Positions 1-7,237 of a stretch of DNA of 35,037 nt are shown here, piece after piece. Position numbers and translations under genes: made by a program. Within the stretch, counting starts at the first letter, position 1, and the number at the start of each line of letters is the position of its first letter. The notes below the pieces were generated by a model that saw nothing but the letters and a program-made list of their open reading frames with translations, made no database searches and was not told where the DNA came from. This stretch comes from Lachnoclostridium sp. An76 (lineage in GTDB: Bacteria; Bacillota; Clostridia; Lachnospirales; Lachnospiraceae): positions 1-35,037 of the forward strand of contig NZ_NFHL01000014.1 in the NCBI RefSeq assembly GCF_002161355.1. Direction: 5' to 3'.

Positions 1-24
1 GTTAGTGTATAATTATTATTGGCA
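1..24 (+). repeat. Left terminal inverted repeat of the IS
   Basis: The first 24 bases begin GTTAGTGTATAA and end ATTGGCA. They pair with 1658-1681 at 16 of 24 positions when that end is read on the opposite strand. The assignment rests only on this match and on the position relative to the transposase. Confidence 0.65.
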
Positions 25-28
25 AAAA

Positions 29-78
29 TAGGAATTATTCCTAAATAAAAAGGGAAGCAGAGAAAATCCCCACTTCCC
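29..78 (+). promoter_or_regulatory. Hairpins in the transposase leader
   Basis: Two inverted repeats lie between the IS end and the transposase start. One is a 7-bp palindrome with a 1-nt centre (TAGGAAT at 29-35, ATTCCTA at 37-43). The other is a 6-bp hairpin (GGGAAG at 52-57, CTTCCC at 73-78), followed about 13 nt later by a TTTTTCTTT stretch. Such leader hairpins could limit read-through transcription or translation of the transposase. This role is inference only. Confidence 0.35.
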
Positions 79-136
79 AATCATACAGTTTTTCTTTATG
101 ATGTTAGTTGCGAACAAAACACGTAAAGGAGACTGT

Positions 137-1573
137 ATGATGAAATCTATTGTAGAAGAAAAAATGGTATCTTTCAAGGTGCTGGAGCAGAAAGTTTTTT
201 CCTATGTTTGCGAGTTGGGTAGGATGATCACCCAGATCATTCTGGAAAACTATGATGACGAACTGGCAAAAGAGAGAGATAAAAAGGCTTACAGGAACAA
301 AGGCAAACGGGAAACCTCGATCAAAACTGTATATGGGGAAGTGACCTATTCCAGAAGAGTTTACCGGACAGAACAAGAGGACGGAAGGACCGCCCACATC
401 TATCTTCTGGATCAGGCGATGCAGATGGAGAAGATTGGGCTGATCTCTACGAACCTTGCAGAAAAGATTGCCCTTACAGTAACAGAATCCCCTTATCGTG
501 TCAGCGCAGATATAATAAGTGATACCTGCGGGCAGACGATCAGCCATGGGGGTGTCTGGAACCTGATCCAACAGCTGGGAGAACGGATCAGCGAAGAGGA
601 GGAATACGCGGTACAGCAGATGGAAGCAGATCTGGCGGAAGGGAAAAGAGCAGTTGGTATTCTTTTTGAGGAGATGGATGGTGTGTGGCTGCGGATGCAG
701 GATTCCACGCATAGAAAGGCACCGAAGCAGGAAATGAAGGTTTTCACGATGTATGAAGGGTGGGATTCGGATAACCCGAAAAGGAGCAGCCTTGTGAACA
801 AGAAGATGCTGGCGGGGATGGAGAAAAGCGGTCAGTTCCATCAAAAACGGGAAGCACTGATTGAAAAGATCTATGATGCAGATGAGATCGGTCAGCGTAT
901 CCTGAACGGAGATGGAGGAAGCTGGATCAAAGAGGCCTATGACCCGGAGGTTATCTTCCAACTGGATCGGTTCCATATTTATAAGGAGATTAAAAAGAAT
1001 ATCCGGGATGTAGAAGCTCAGGAACGGATCAAAGAGCTCCTGGAGCAGAAGAAAGTAGAGGAGATGCTGGAATATATCCAGGTCTATGCAGACAGCATAG
1101 AGAGTGATGATCCGAAAGATAAGGGGAGCAAAAATGCAAGGGAATTATACAAATATCTGTGGAATAACCGGGAGGGGCTGATTCCATACCAGGAAAGGGG
1201 AATTGAGTTGCCTGACGCACCAGAAGGGATCATATATAAAAACATGGGAGTGCAGGAGAACCAGAACTGTACGGTGGTCACAATGCGGATGAAGCATCGG
1301 AGGATGAGATGGTCCGTACAAGGGGCAAATAACATGGCAAAAGCCCTGTATCGGAAGGAGAACAGGGAACTGATCGATACGATCGAACGGTATACAGATG
1401 GACTGATATTCACGATGCAGATGGAGGAAATCGTCAAAACGCTGAGTGCTGCGAAAGCACCGAAGAAAGACGGGAAAGGGAATCCGTATATAGATGCCAT
1501 CACACATCATATGCCACTCCTGGATGCAATGCGGACAGCATCAAGAAGAGCTTTTGAAAAAGCCTTCTGTTAA
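137..1573 (+). CDS. ISLre2 family (UPF0236) transposase
   Basis: This gene encodes the transposase that would cut and join the ends of the surrounding IS. The frame is open from 98, but the ATG at 137 is preceded by AAAGGAGA with good spacing and gives 478 residues, the usual size of the family. Recognisable segments are the N-terminal region with the pattern TVYGEVTYSRRVYR, an acidic EMDGVWL motif, a GDGGSWI motif followed by FQLDRFHIYKEI, and a C-terminal RWSVQGANNMAK segment. The acidic residues in the first two motifs are likely part of the catalytic site, although I cannot assign the full triad by eye. The gene is uninterrupted, so the element could be active. It is the only gene in the IS. 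Confidence 0.88.
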   Translation: MMKSIVEEKMVSFKVLEQKVFSYVCELGRMITQIILENYDDELAKERDKKAYRNKGKRETSIKTVYGEVTYSRRVYRTEQEDGRTAHIYLLDQAMQMEKIGLISTNLAEKIALTVTESPYRVSADIISDTCGQTISHGGVWNLIQQLGERISEEEEYAVQQMEADLAEGKRAVGILFEEMDGVWLRMQDSTHRKAPKQEMKVFTMYEGWDSDNPKRSSLVNKKMLAGMEKSGQFHQKREALIEKIYDADEIGQRILNGDGGSWIKEAYDPEVIFQLDRFHIYKEIKKNIRDVEAQERIKELLEQKKVEEMLEYIQVYADSIESDDPKDKGSKNARELYKYLWNNREGLIPYQERGIELPDAPEGIIYKNMGVQENQNCTVVTMRMKHRRMRWSVQGANNMAKALYRKENRELIDTIERYTDGLIFTMQMEEIVKTLSAAKAPKKDGKGNPYIDAITHHMPLLDAMRTASRRAFEKAFC

Positions 1574-1657
1574 AAGAAAGAAAGGTGAGCGGAAAAAATC
1601 CAGGGAAAATTATCTGAAAATAGCAGAAATAAACTGACATCAACAAATAAGAAAAAG

Positions 1658-1681
1658 TGCCAACGATTACTTGACACATAC
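1658..1681 (+). repeat. Right terminal inverted repeat of the IS
   Basis: TGCCAACGATTACTTGACAC and the next four bases form the right end of the element. Read on the minus strand this gives GTATGTGTCAAG, resembling the left end GTTAGTGTATAA. The repeat contains a TTGACA hexamer pointing outward, but no -10 sits at a usable distance from it. Confidence 0.62.
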
Positions 1682-1817
1682 ATTCATAATAAATAAGTGG
1701 TATTGTGTTATATCTTGTGGTATCATTAATCTAATGAGCACAAAATATATCTTAAAGACTGGCGGGAATCTGATGCAACTGCACAGTCTGGAGGAAAAGA
1801 GAAATGGAGGTTGAAGA

Positions 1818-2312
1818 ATGGCAGCTAAGAAAGGTACAGTTCCATTTTCCGGGACAAAAGAACAGGAAGAGGCACTTATGCAAGTGATCCGTGAGCTCAA
1901 GGATGAAAAAGGTGCCCTTATGCCGATCCTGCAGAAGGCACAGGATATATACGGTTATCTTCCGATCGAGGTCCAGAAGATGATCTCGGATGAAACAGGG
2001 ATCCCTATGGAGAAGATTTACGGTGTGGCGACGTTTTATTCGCAGTTCACCTTAAGCCCCAAAGGGAAATACCGCATCTCCGTCTGTCTCGGCACGGCGT
2101 GTTATGTAAAAGGCTCCGGGGATATCTACAATGCCCTTATGGAAAAGCTGGGCATCGTGGGCGGAGAGTGTACGCCGGACGGAAGGTTTTCGCTGGATGC
2201 GTGCCGCTGTGTCGGCGCCTGCGGGCTGGCTCCGGTCATGATGATCAATGACGAAGTCTACGGCAGGCTGACAGTGGACGATCTGGACGACATCCTGGCG
2301 AAATATGAGTAA
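1818..2312 (+). CDS. hydC: [FeFe]-hydrogenase subunit HydC (NuoE-like 2Fe-2S protein)
   Basis: This 164-aa protein belongs to the NuoE/HndA thioredoxin-fold ferredoxin family and would carry one [2Fe-2S] cluster in a cytoplasmic NAD(P)H-linked hydrogenase. The ligands are visible as C90-x4-C95 (CLGTAC) and C131-x3-C135 (CVGAC). The region just before them (GIPMEKIYGVATFYSQF) is the typical helical lead-in. An AGGAGG-like site (GGAGGTTGAAGA) precedes the ATG. It is the first gene of a five-gene run that ends with the catalytic subunit, and only 3 nt separate its stop from the next start. In trimeric bifurcating hydrogenases this subunit sits next to HydB and may take part in electron gating. 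The family assignment is firm; the bifurcating role is inferred from the operon. Confidence 0.93.
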   Translation: MAAKKGTVPFSGTKEQEEALMQVIRELKDEKGALMPILQKAQDIYGYLPIEVQKMISDETGIPMEKIYGVATFYSQFTLSPKGKYRISVCLGTACYVKGSGDIYNALMEKLGIVGGECTPDGRFSLDACRCVGACGLAPVMMINDEVYGRLTVDDLDDILAKYE

Positions 2313-2315
2313 GCC

Positions 2316-2876
2316 ATGATGCCGGAGATCTCTCTGAATATCCTGGATGTTGCGGAAAATTCCGTGAGAGCGGAGGCGTCTCTGATCGAGATCACAGTCT
2401 CCGTGCAGCCGGAAGAGGACACGCTCACCGTTATCATAAAGGACGATGGCTGCGGGATGACCCCGGAGCAGGCGGCAAGCGTGCAGGATCCTTTTTTTAC
2501 CACCCGCACGACGCGGAAGGTGGGGCTGGGAGTCCCGTTTTTCAAGCAGGCGGCTGAGAGCACGGGCGGCAGCTTCCGGATCGATTCAGAAAAAGGAAAA
2601 GGGACAACAGTAAAGGCGGTATTCGGCCTGTCCCATATAGACAGGATGCCGTTGGGAGATATCAGCTCCACTGTCCAGACGCTGATCGTATTTAACGAAC
2701 ACATTGACTTCCGATATACATATGAGTACGGCGGGAAATCCTTCATCCTGGATACCAGGGAGATGAGGGAGATGCTCGGGGAAGGGATCTCCTTTTCAGA
2801 GCCGGAGATAACCGCATTCATAAAGGAATATCTGGAGACGAACAAGGCGGAGACAGACGGCGGGGCAGAAATCTGA
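2316..2876 (+). CDS. HATPase_c (GHKL-fold) ATP-binding protein of the hydrogenase operon
   Basis: This 186-aa protein has a histidine-kinase-type ATP-binding fold but no dimerisation/phospho-acceptor domain. The N box is around E14-N15 (LDVAENSVRA), the G1 box is DDGCGM at 43-48, the F-like box is DPFFTT and the G2 box is GLGVPFF at 70-76. The C-terminal 90 residues show no domain I recognise. The start follows the hydC stop by 3 nt with no clear ribosome binding site, so translation is probably coupled. Similar small ATPases occur in hydrogenase operons of other fermentative bacteria, as far as I recall, but their function is not established. It could be an anti-sigma-like or regulatory protein, or an assembly factor. 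Confidence 0.85.
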   Translation: MMPEISLNILDVAENSVRAEASLIEITVSVQPEEDTLTVIIKDDGCGMTPEQAASVQDPFFTTRTTRKVGLGVPFFKQAAESTGGSFRIDSEKGKGTTVKAVFGLSHIDRMPLGDISSTVQTLIVFNEHIDFRYTYEYGGKSFILDTREMREMLGEGISFSEPEITAFIKEYLETNKAETDGGAEI

Positions 2877-2934
2877 GCGTTATGTCTGTGTATGAACCAG
2901 AAATCAATATCAGAAACAGAAATGGAGGAACTAT

Positions 2935-3318
2935 ATGAAATCTCTTGAAGAATTACGTGCCATCAGAGAGAAGATGCAGGGCAAGGTCGGAGTCCGCGCG
3001 GAGAGCGAGAACCAGATCCGCGTTGTCGTCGGCATGGCGACCTGCGGCATCGCAAGCGGGGCAAGGCCTGTCCTTACCGCTCTCTCTGACGCAGTCCAGG
3101 AGCAGAACTTAAGCGAGAAGATCAGCGTCACCCAGACCGGGTGCATCGGGCTGTGCCAGTACGAGCCCATCGTGGAAGTCATGGTGCCGGGCAAGGAGAA
3201 GGTGACCTATGTAAAGATGACGCCGGAGAAGGCGCTGGAAGTGCTGCGCCTCCACCTGCTGGGCGGACAGGTCGTGTCAAAGTATACGCTGAGCGCGGCA
3301 CAGGAACAAAACGCATAA
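2935..3318 (+). CDS. HndB-like thioredoxin-fold 2Fe-2S ferredoxin
   Basis: This is a 127-aa small ferredoxin-like protein of the HndB group found with NADP/NAD-reducing [FeFe]-hydrogenases. The recognisable parts are GMATCGIASGA (C37) and TGCIGLCQYEP (C70, C74). Only three of the four cysteines expected for a thioredoxin-fold [2Fe-2S] protein are present: the partner of C37 is missing and a Ser/Gly/Ala stretch lies there. Cluster binding is therefore uncertain, or needs another ligand. GGAGGAACTAT precedes the ATG at good spacing. The gene lies 58 nt after the ATPase gene and 21 nt before hydB and is clearly part of the operon. Confidence 0.88.
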   Translation: MKSLEELRAIREKMQGKVGVRAESENQIRVVVGMATCGIASGARPVLTALSDAVQEQNLSEKISVTQTGCIGLCQYEPIVEVMVPGKEKVTYVKMTPEKALEVLRLHLLGGQVVSKYTLSAAQEQNA

Positions 3319-3339
3319 AGAAAAGGAGGCTTGAAAGCT

Positions 3340-5127
3340 ATGTATCGTTCACACGTACTTGTCTGCGGCGGAACCGGATGTACCTCCTCCGGCAGCCAGC
3401 GGATCAGGGAAAGACTGGAAAAAGAGATCGCGGCAAACGGGCTTTCTGAGGAAGTCGGCGTTGTCAAGACCGGGTGTTTCGGGCTCTGCGCTCTGGGACC
3501 GATCATGATCGTATACCCGGAAGGGACATTTTATTCGATGGTGCAGGAGGAAGATATCCCGGAGATCGTATCCGAGCATCTGCTGAAGGGAAGGGTAGTG
3601 ACCCGCCTCCTCTATGATGAGACGACAAAGACGGATAAGATCATCCCGTTAAACGAGACGAATTTCTATAAAAAACAGCACAGGGTGGCGCTGCGCAACT
3701 GCGGTGTCATCAACCCGGAGAATATCGATGAGTACATAGGGACCGGCGGATACGAGGCGCTGGGCATCGTGCTCACGGAGAAGACGCCCCAGGACGTGAT
3801 CCAGATCCTCCTGGACAGCGGGCTGAGGGGACGCGGCGGCGCCGGATTCCCGACCGGCCTGAAGTGGAAGTTCGCGGCAGCCAATGACGCGGACCAGAAA
3901 TATGTCTGCTGCAACGCGGACGAGGGAGACCCGGGGGCATTCATGGACCGTTCCATCCTCGAGGGTGACCCCCACGCGGTGCTGGAGGCCATGGCCATCG
4001 CAGGCTATGCCATCGGCGCTTCCCAGGGATATATCTACGTCCGTGCGGAATATCCCATCGCGGTAAAACGTCTGGAGATCGCCATCAACCAGGCGAGGGA
4101 ATACGGACTGCTGGGCAAAAATATCTTTGACAGCGGCTTTGATTTTGACATCGAGTTAAGGCTCGGCGCAGGGGCGTTCGTCTGCGGCGAGGAGACGGCC
4201 CTCATGACGTCCATCGAAGGGAACAGGGGCGAACCCCGCCCGAGACCGCCGTTCCCGGCGCTCAAAGGCCTCTTCCAGAAGCCGACCATCCTGAATAACG
4301 TGGAAACCTATGCGAACATCCCGCAGATCATCGTCAACGGCCCGGAATGGTTCGCGTCAATGGGAACCGAGAATTCCAAGGGGACAAAAGTGTTCGCCCT
4401 GGGCGGCAAGATCCACAATACAGGACTTGTGGAGGTGCCCATGGGGACAACGCTCCGCGAGATCGTAGAGGAGATCGGCGGGGGCGTGCCGAACGGTAAG
4501 AAGTTCAAGGCAGCGCAGACAGGAGGCCCGTCCGGCGGATGTATCCCGGCGGAGCACCTGGACGTGCCGATCGATTACGATAACCTGAAGGCGATCGGAT
4601 CTATGATGGGGTCCGGCGGCCTGATCGTCATGGATGAGGACACCTGTATGGTGGATATCGCGAAGTTCTTCCTGGAGTTCACTGTGGATGAGTCCTGCGG
4701 AAAATGTACGCCGTGCCGTATCGGTACACGGCGGATGCTGGAGATCCTGGAGAAGATCACAAAGGGACAGGCGACGATGGAAGACCTGGATAAGCTGGAA
4801 GAGCTGTGCAGCCATCTGCAGTCCAATTCCCTGTGTGCACTGGGACAGACAGCGCCCAACCCGGTCATCTCCACGCTGCGGTATTTCCGTGACGAGTATA
4901 TCGCACACATCGTGGACAAGAAATGTCCGGCAGGCGTCTGCAAAGACCTGCTCCAGTATAAGATCGACCCGGATAAATGTAAGGGATGTACTCTCTGTGC
5001 AAGGACTTGCCCGGCGGACGCCATCATCGGCAAGGTAAAGGAAGTACATATGATCAACCCCGAGAAGTGCTTAAAGTGCGGCGCCTGCATGGAAAAATGC
5101 CGGTTCGGCGCGATCTACAAAGAGTAA
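3340..5127 (+). CDS. hydB: [FeFe]-hydrogenase subunit HydB (NuoF-like flavoprotein)
   Basis: This subunit would bind FMN and NAD(H) and pass electrons between NADH, ferredoxin and the catalytic subunit. In order it shows an N-terminal thioredoxin-fold ferredoxin (C9-x4-C14, later CFGLC), the NuoF glycine-rich nucleotide site GRGGAGFPTGLKW near residues 164-176, the FMN motif CNADEGDPGAF near 191-201, a SLBB-type region, the NuoF [4Fe-4S] motif ESCGKCTPCRIGT near 451-463, and a C-terminal two-[4Fe-4S] ferredoxin (KCKGCTLCARTCP and KCLKCGACMEKC). The ATG at 3340 is chosen over an in-frame TTG at 3331, because AAAGGAGG at 3322-3329 is 10 nt from the former and 1 nt from the latter. The resulting 595 residues match the family length. 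Confidence 0.95.
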   Translation: MYRSHVLVCGGTGCTSSGSQRIRERLEKEIAANGLSEEVGVVKTGCFGLCALGPIMIVYPEGTFYSMVQEEDIPEIVSEHLLKGRVVTRLLYDETTKTDKIIPLNETNFYKKQHRVALRNCGVINPENIDEYIGTGGYEALGIVLTEKTPQDVIQILLDSGLRGRGGAGFPTGLKWKFAAANDADQKYVCCNADEGDPGAFMDRSILEGDPHAVLEAMAIAGYAIGASQGYIYVRAEYPIAVKRLEIAINQAREYGLLGKNIFDSGFDFDIELRLGAGAFVCGEETALMTSIEGNRGEPRPRPPFPALKGLFQKPTILNNVETYANIPQIIVNGPEWFASMGTENSKGTKVFALGGKIHNTGLVEVPMGTTLREIVEEIGGGVPNGKKFKAAQTGGPSGGCIPAEHLDVPIDYDNLKAIGSMMGSGGLIVMDEDTCMVDIAKFFLEFTVDESCGKCTPCRIGTRRMLEILEKITKGQATMEDLDKLEELCSHLQSNSLCALGQTAPNPVISTLRYFRDEYIAHIVDKKCPAGVCKDLLQYKIDPDKCKGCTLCARTCPADAIIGKVKEVHMINPEKCLKCGACMEKCRFGAIYKE

Positions 5128-5142
5128 GGGAGGGCAGTGGAG

Positions 5143-6885
5143 ATGGAAACTGTGAATTTAAAGATCAATGGCTTGAATGTGACTGCACCCGCAGGTTCTA
5201 CGATCCTCGAGGCGGCGCAGGCGGCAGGGATCCGTATCCCGACACTGTGCTATCTGAAAGAGATCAACGAGATCGGCGCATGCCGTATGTGCGTGGTGGA
5301 AGTAAAAGGCGCGAGGAACCTGGTGGCAGCCTGTGTGCACCCTGTCTCAGAGGGCATGGAAGTGCTGACCAACACGCAGAAGCTGCTTGATTCCAGGAGA
5401 AGGACCCTGGAACTGCTCCTGTCTGTCCATGATAAGAAATGTCTTTCCTGCGTGCGCAGCGGACACTGTGAACTCCAGGAGCTCTGCCAGGAGCTGGGCG
5501 TGACGGATGAGAATTACTTTGAGGGCGAGATGCCCCATTATGAGCTGGACGAAAGTGCGGTCCATATGGTGCGCGACAATAATAAATGCATCCTCTGCCG
5601 CCGCTGCTCCGCAGTGTGCGAGAAGGTGCAGAGCGTGGGCGTGATCGGACCGAACAACAGAGGATTCGCTACATTCATCGGCTCCGCGTTTGAGATGGGG
5701 CTGGGCGATACGAGCTGCGTGGGCTGCGGCCAGTGCATCGCGGCATGTCCCACGGGCGCCCTCTATGAGAAGAGCAATATCGACGATGTGCTCGCGGCGA
5801 TCTCTGACGAGACGAAGCATGTGGTCGTACAGACCGCGCCGGCTGTAAGGGCGGCTCTTGGCGAAGAGTTCGGATACCCCATGGGTACGGATGTGGAAGG
5901 CAAGATGGCGGCAGCGCTCCGCCGGATCGGATTTGATAAAGTGTTTGATACTAACTTCAGCGCGGACCTGACGATCATGGAGGAAGCGCATGAATTCCTG
6001 GACCGTGTGAAAAACGGCGGTGTGCTTCCGATGATGACATCCTGCTCGCCGGGCTGGATCAAATATTGCGAGCACTACTACCCGGACCAGCTCGCGCACC
6101 TGTCGAGCTGCAAATCCCCGCAGCAGATGTTCGGGGCGATCACAAAGACATACTACGCAGAGAAGATGGGCATCGCGCCGGAAGATATCGTATGCGTCAG
6201 TGTGATGCCGTGTACGGCGAAGAAGTTTGAGCTCCAGAGAGACGACCAGTATGCAGCCGGAGTGCCGGATGTGGATATCTCTATCACAACGAGGGAGCTG
6301 GCAAGGCTTATCCGCAAGGTGGGCATCAACTTCCGCAGCCTGCCGGACGAGGGATTCGATGACCCGTTAGGCGAGTCCACAGGAGCAGGCGTGATCTTCG
6401 GGGCGACCGGAGGCGTTATGGAAGCGGCTCTGCGCACCGCAGTGGAAGAACTGACAGGAGAGACCCTTGAAAAACTGGACTTTATGGAAGTGCGCGGCAC
6501 AGAAGGCATCAAAGAAGCTGCCTACAATGTGGCCGGGATGGATGTGAAAGTGGCAGTCGTATCCGGGCTTTCCAATGCCAAGATCATCATGGATAAAGTA
6601 CGCGCCGGAGAGGCGGACTACCACTTCATCGAGATCATGTGCTGCCCGGGCGGCTGCGTCAACGGCGGCGGACAGCCCCAGGTACACGCAGACGTGCGCA
6701 ATTTCGAGGATGTGAAAGCGATCCGCGCGAAGGCACTGTATGACAACGATGCGGCGAAAAAGATCAGGAAATCCCATGAGAACCCGTCCATCAAGAAGGT
6801 GTACAGCGAGTATCTCGGAGCGCCGGGAAGCGAAAAGGCACATCATATCCTGCATACAACATATGTAAAACGAACAGTGAATTAA
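5143..6885 (+). CDS. hydA: [FeFe]-hydrogenase catalytic subunit HydA (multi-cluster, bifurcating type)
   Basis: This 580-aa subunit would make or oxidise H2 in the cytoplasm. In order it has a plant-type [2Fe-2S] domain (C36, C47, C50, C64), a NuoG-type His-Cys segment (HDKKCLSCVRSGHCELQELC), two [4Fe-4S] motifs (CILCRRCSAVC and CVGCGQCIAACP), the H-cluster motifs L1 TSCSPGW (C301), L2 MPCTAKKFE (C357) and L3 MCCPGGCVNGGGQP (C501, C505), and a C-terminal small-subunit-like tail. L1 has Ser at 302, where the commonly quoted motif has a second Cys. The ATG at 5143 sits 8 nt after AAGGGAGGG and is preferred to the GTG at 5137. With HydB and HydC it forms the trimeric NADH/ferredoxin-linked group; the bifurcation itself is inferred. 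Confidence 0.95.
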   Translation: METVNLKINGLNVTAPAGSTILEAAQAAGIRIPTLCYLKEINEIGACRMCVVEVKGARNLVAACVHPVSEGMEVLTNTQKLLDSRRRTLELLLSVHDKKCLSCVRSGHCELQELCQELGVTDENYFEGEMPHYELDESAVHMVRDNNKCILCRRCSAVCEKVQSVGVIGPNNRGFATFIGSAFEMGLGDTSCVGCGQCIAACPTGALYEKSNIDDVLAAISDETKHVVVQTAPAVRAALGEEFGYPMGTDVEGKMAAALRRIGFDKVFDTNFSADLTIMEEAHEFLDRVKNGGVLPMMTSCSPGWIKYCEHYYPDQLAHLSSCKSPQQMFGAITKTYYAEKMGIAPEDIVCVSVMPCTAKKFELQRDDQYAAGVPDVDISITTRELARLIRKVGINFRSLPDEGFDDPLGESTGAGVIFGATGGVMEAALRTAVEELTGETLEKLDFMEVRGTEGIKEAAYNVAGMDVKVAVVSGLSNAKIIMDKVRAGEADYHFIEIMCCPGGCVNGGGQPQVHADVRNFEDVKAIRAKALYDNDAAKKIRKSHENPSIKKVYSEYLGAPGSEKAHHILHTTYVKRTVN

Positions 6886-6893
6886 ATCTGTAA

Positions 6894-7237
6894 TTGTGGG
6901 GGGCCGTCCTGTTGGCGAAACGTCCGAAAACAGTGAAGCGCAGATGCTTCGAAGACGTATTCAGCGCGGGGATATGGCTGGCATCGGCTCCGCTCCATGA
7001 GGCAGGAAAAACTACGAAATCAGGGAACACGCTAAAAGCAGGGATTGGAAGAGGGCAACTCGGCTTTGCCTCAGACAATCCCTCTTCCAATCCCAACGCG
7101 TGTCCCCTGATTTCTACTTTTTCCAAGCCTCATTCCGAAGTTGCCTCACCCACCCATACCCCCGCGCTGAATACGTCTCCGACAAACCCGCTCCGGGGTT
7201 TTCGGACGTTCAGCCGATCACACAGGTTCCCCCACAA
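6894..7237. repeat. 344-nt near-palindromic foldback element, copy 1
   Basis: The whole gap between hydA and glgX, and the last codons of glgX, folds on itself. The paired blocks from outside in are: 6894-6902 with 7229-7237 (9 bp), 6919-6931 with 7198-7210 (13 bp, AACGTCCGAAAAC), 6954-6971 with 7160-7177 (18 bp perfect), 6973-6977 with 7154-7158, 6997-7014 with 7115-7133 (mostly paired), 7016-7032 with 7098-7114 (16 of 17) and 7041-7055 with 7080-7094 (15 bp perfect, GGGATTGGAAGAGGG). The 24-nt apical loop at 7056-7079 contains TCGGCTTTGCCTCAGACA. No protein-coding signal is seen. It could act as a bidirectional terminator for the two converging genes, be a mobile palindromic repeat, or specify a structured RNA. 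A related copy ends the window. Confidence 0.9.

Larger units (their letters stand above)
1..1681 (+). mobile_element. ISLre2-type insertion sequence, apparently complete
   Basis: A single transposase gene of the UPF0236/ISLre2 family is bracketed by imperfect terminal inverted repeats. Bases 1-24 match the reverse complement of 1658-1681 at 16 of 24 positions, and both ends share the outward pattern GTnnGTGTnnA and an inner TTGGCA. The total of about 1.68 kb fits the family. The left end lies at the very first base of the window, so a target-site duplication cannot be checked and the true left end could lie slightly outside. The flanking DNA to the right belongs to the hydrogenase operon, so the element sits just upstream of it. 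Confidence 0.8.

Noticed and set aside
1671..1732. Possible promoter for hydC from the IS-end TTGACA or from TTGTGT at 1703
   Set aside because: No -10 hexamer with acceptable spacing follows either one (spacers are too short, or the hexamer matches only 3 of 6 positions).
6894..7237. Foldback element as an integron attC site or CRISPR repeat
   Set aside because: It is a single long hairpin at each locus, with no array, no spacers, no integrase or Cas gene and no attC core ends. These families do not fit, although a recombination role is not excluded.
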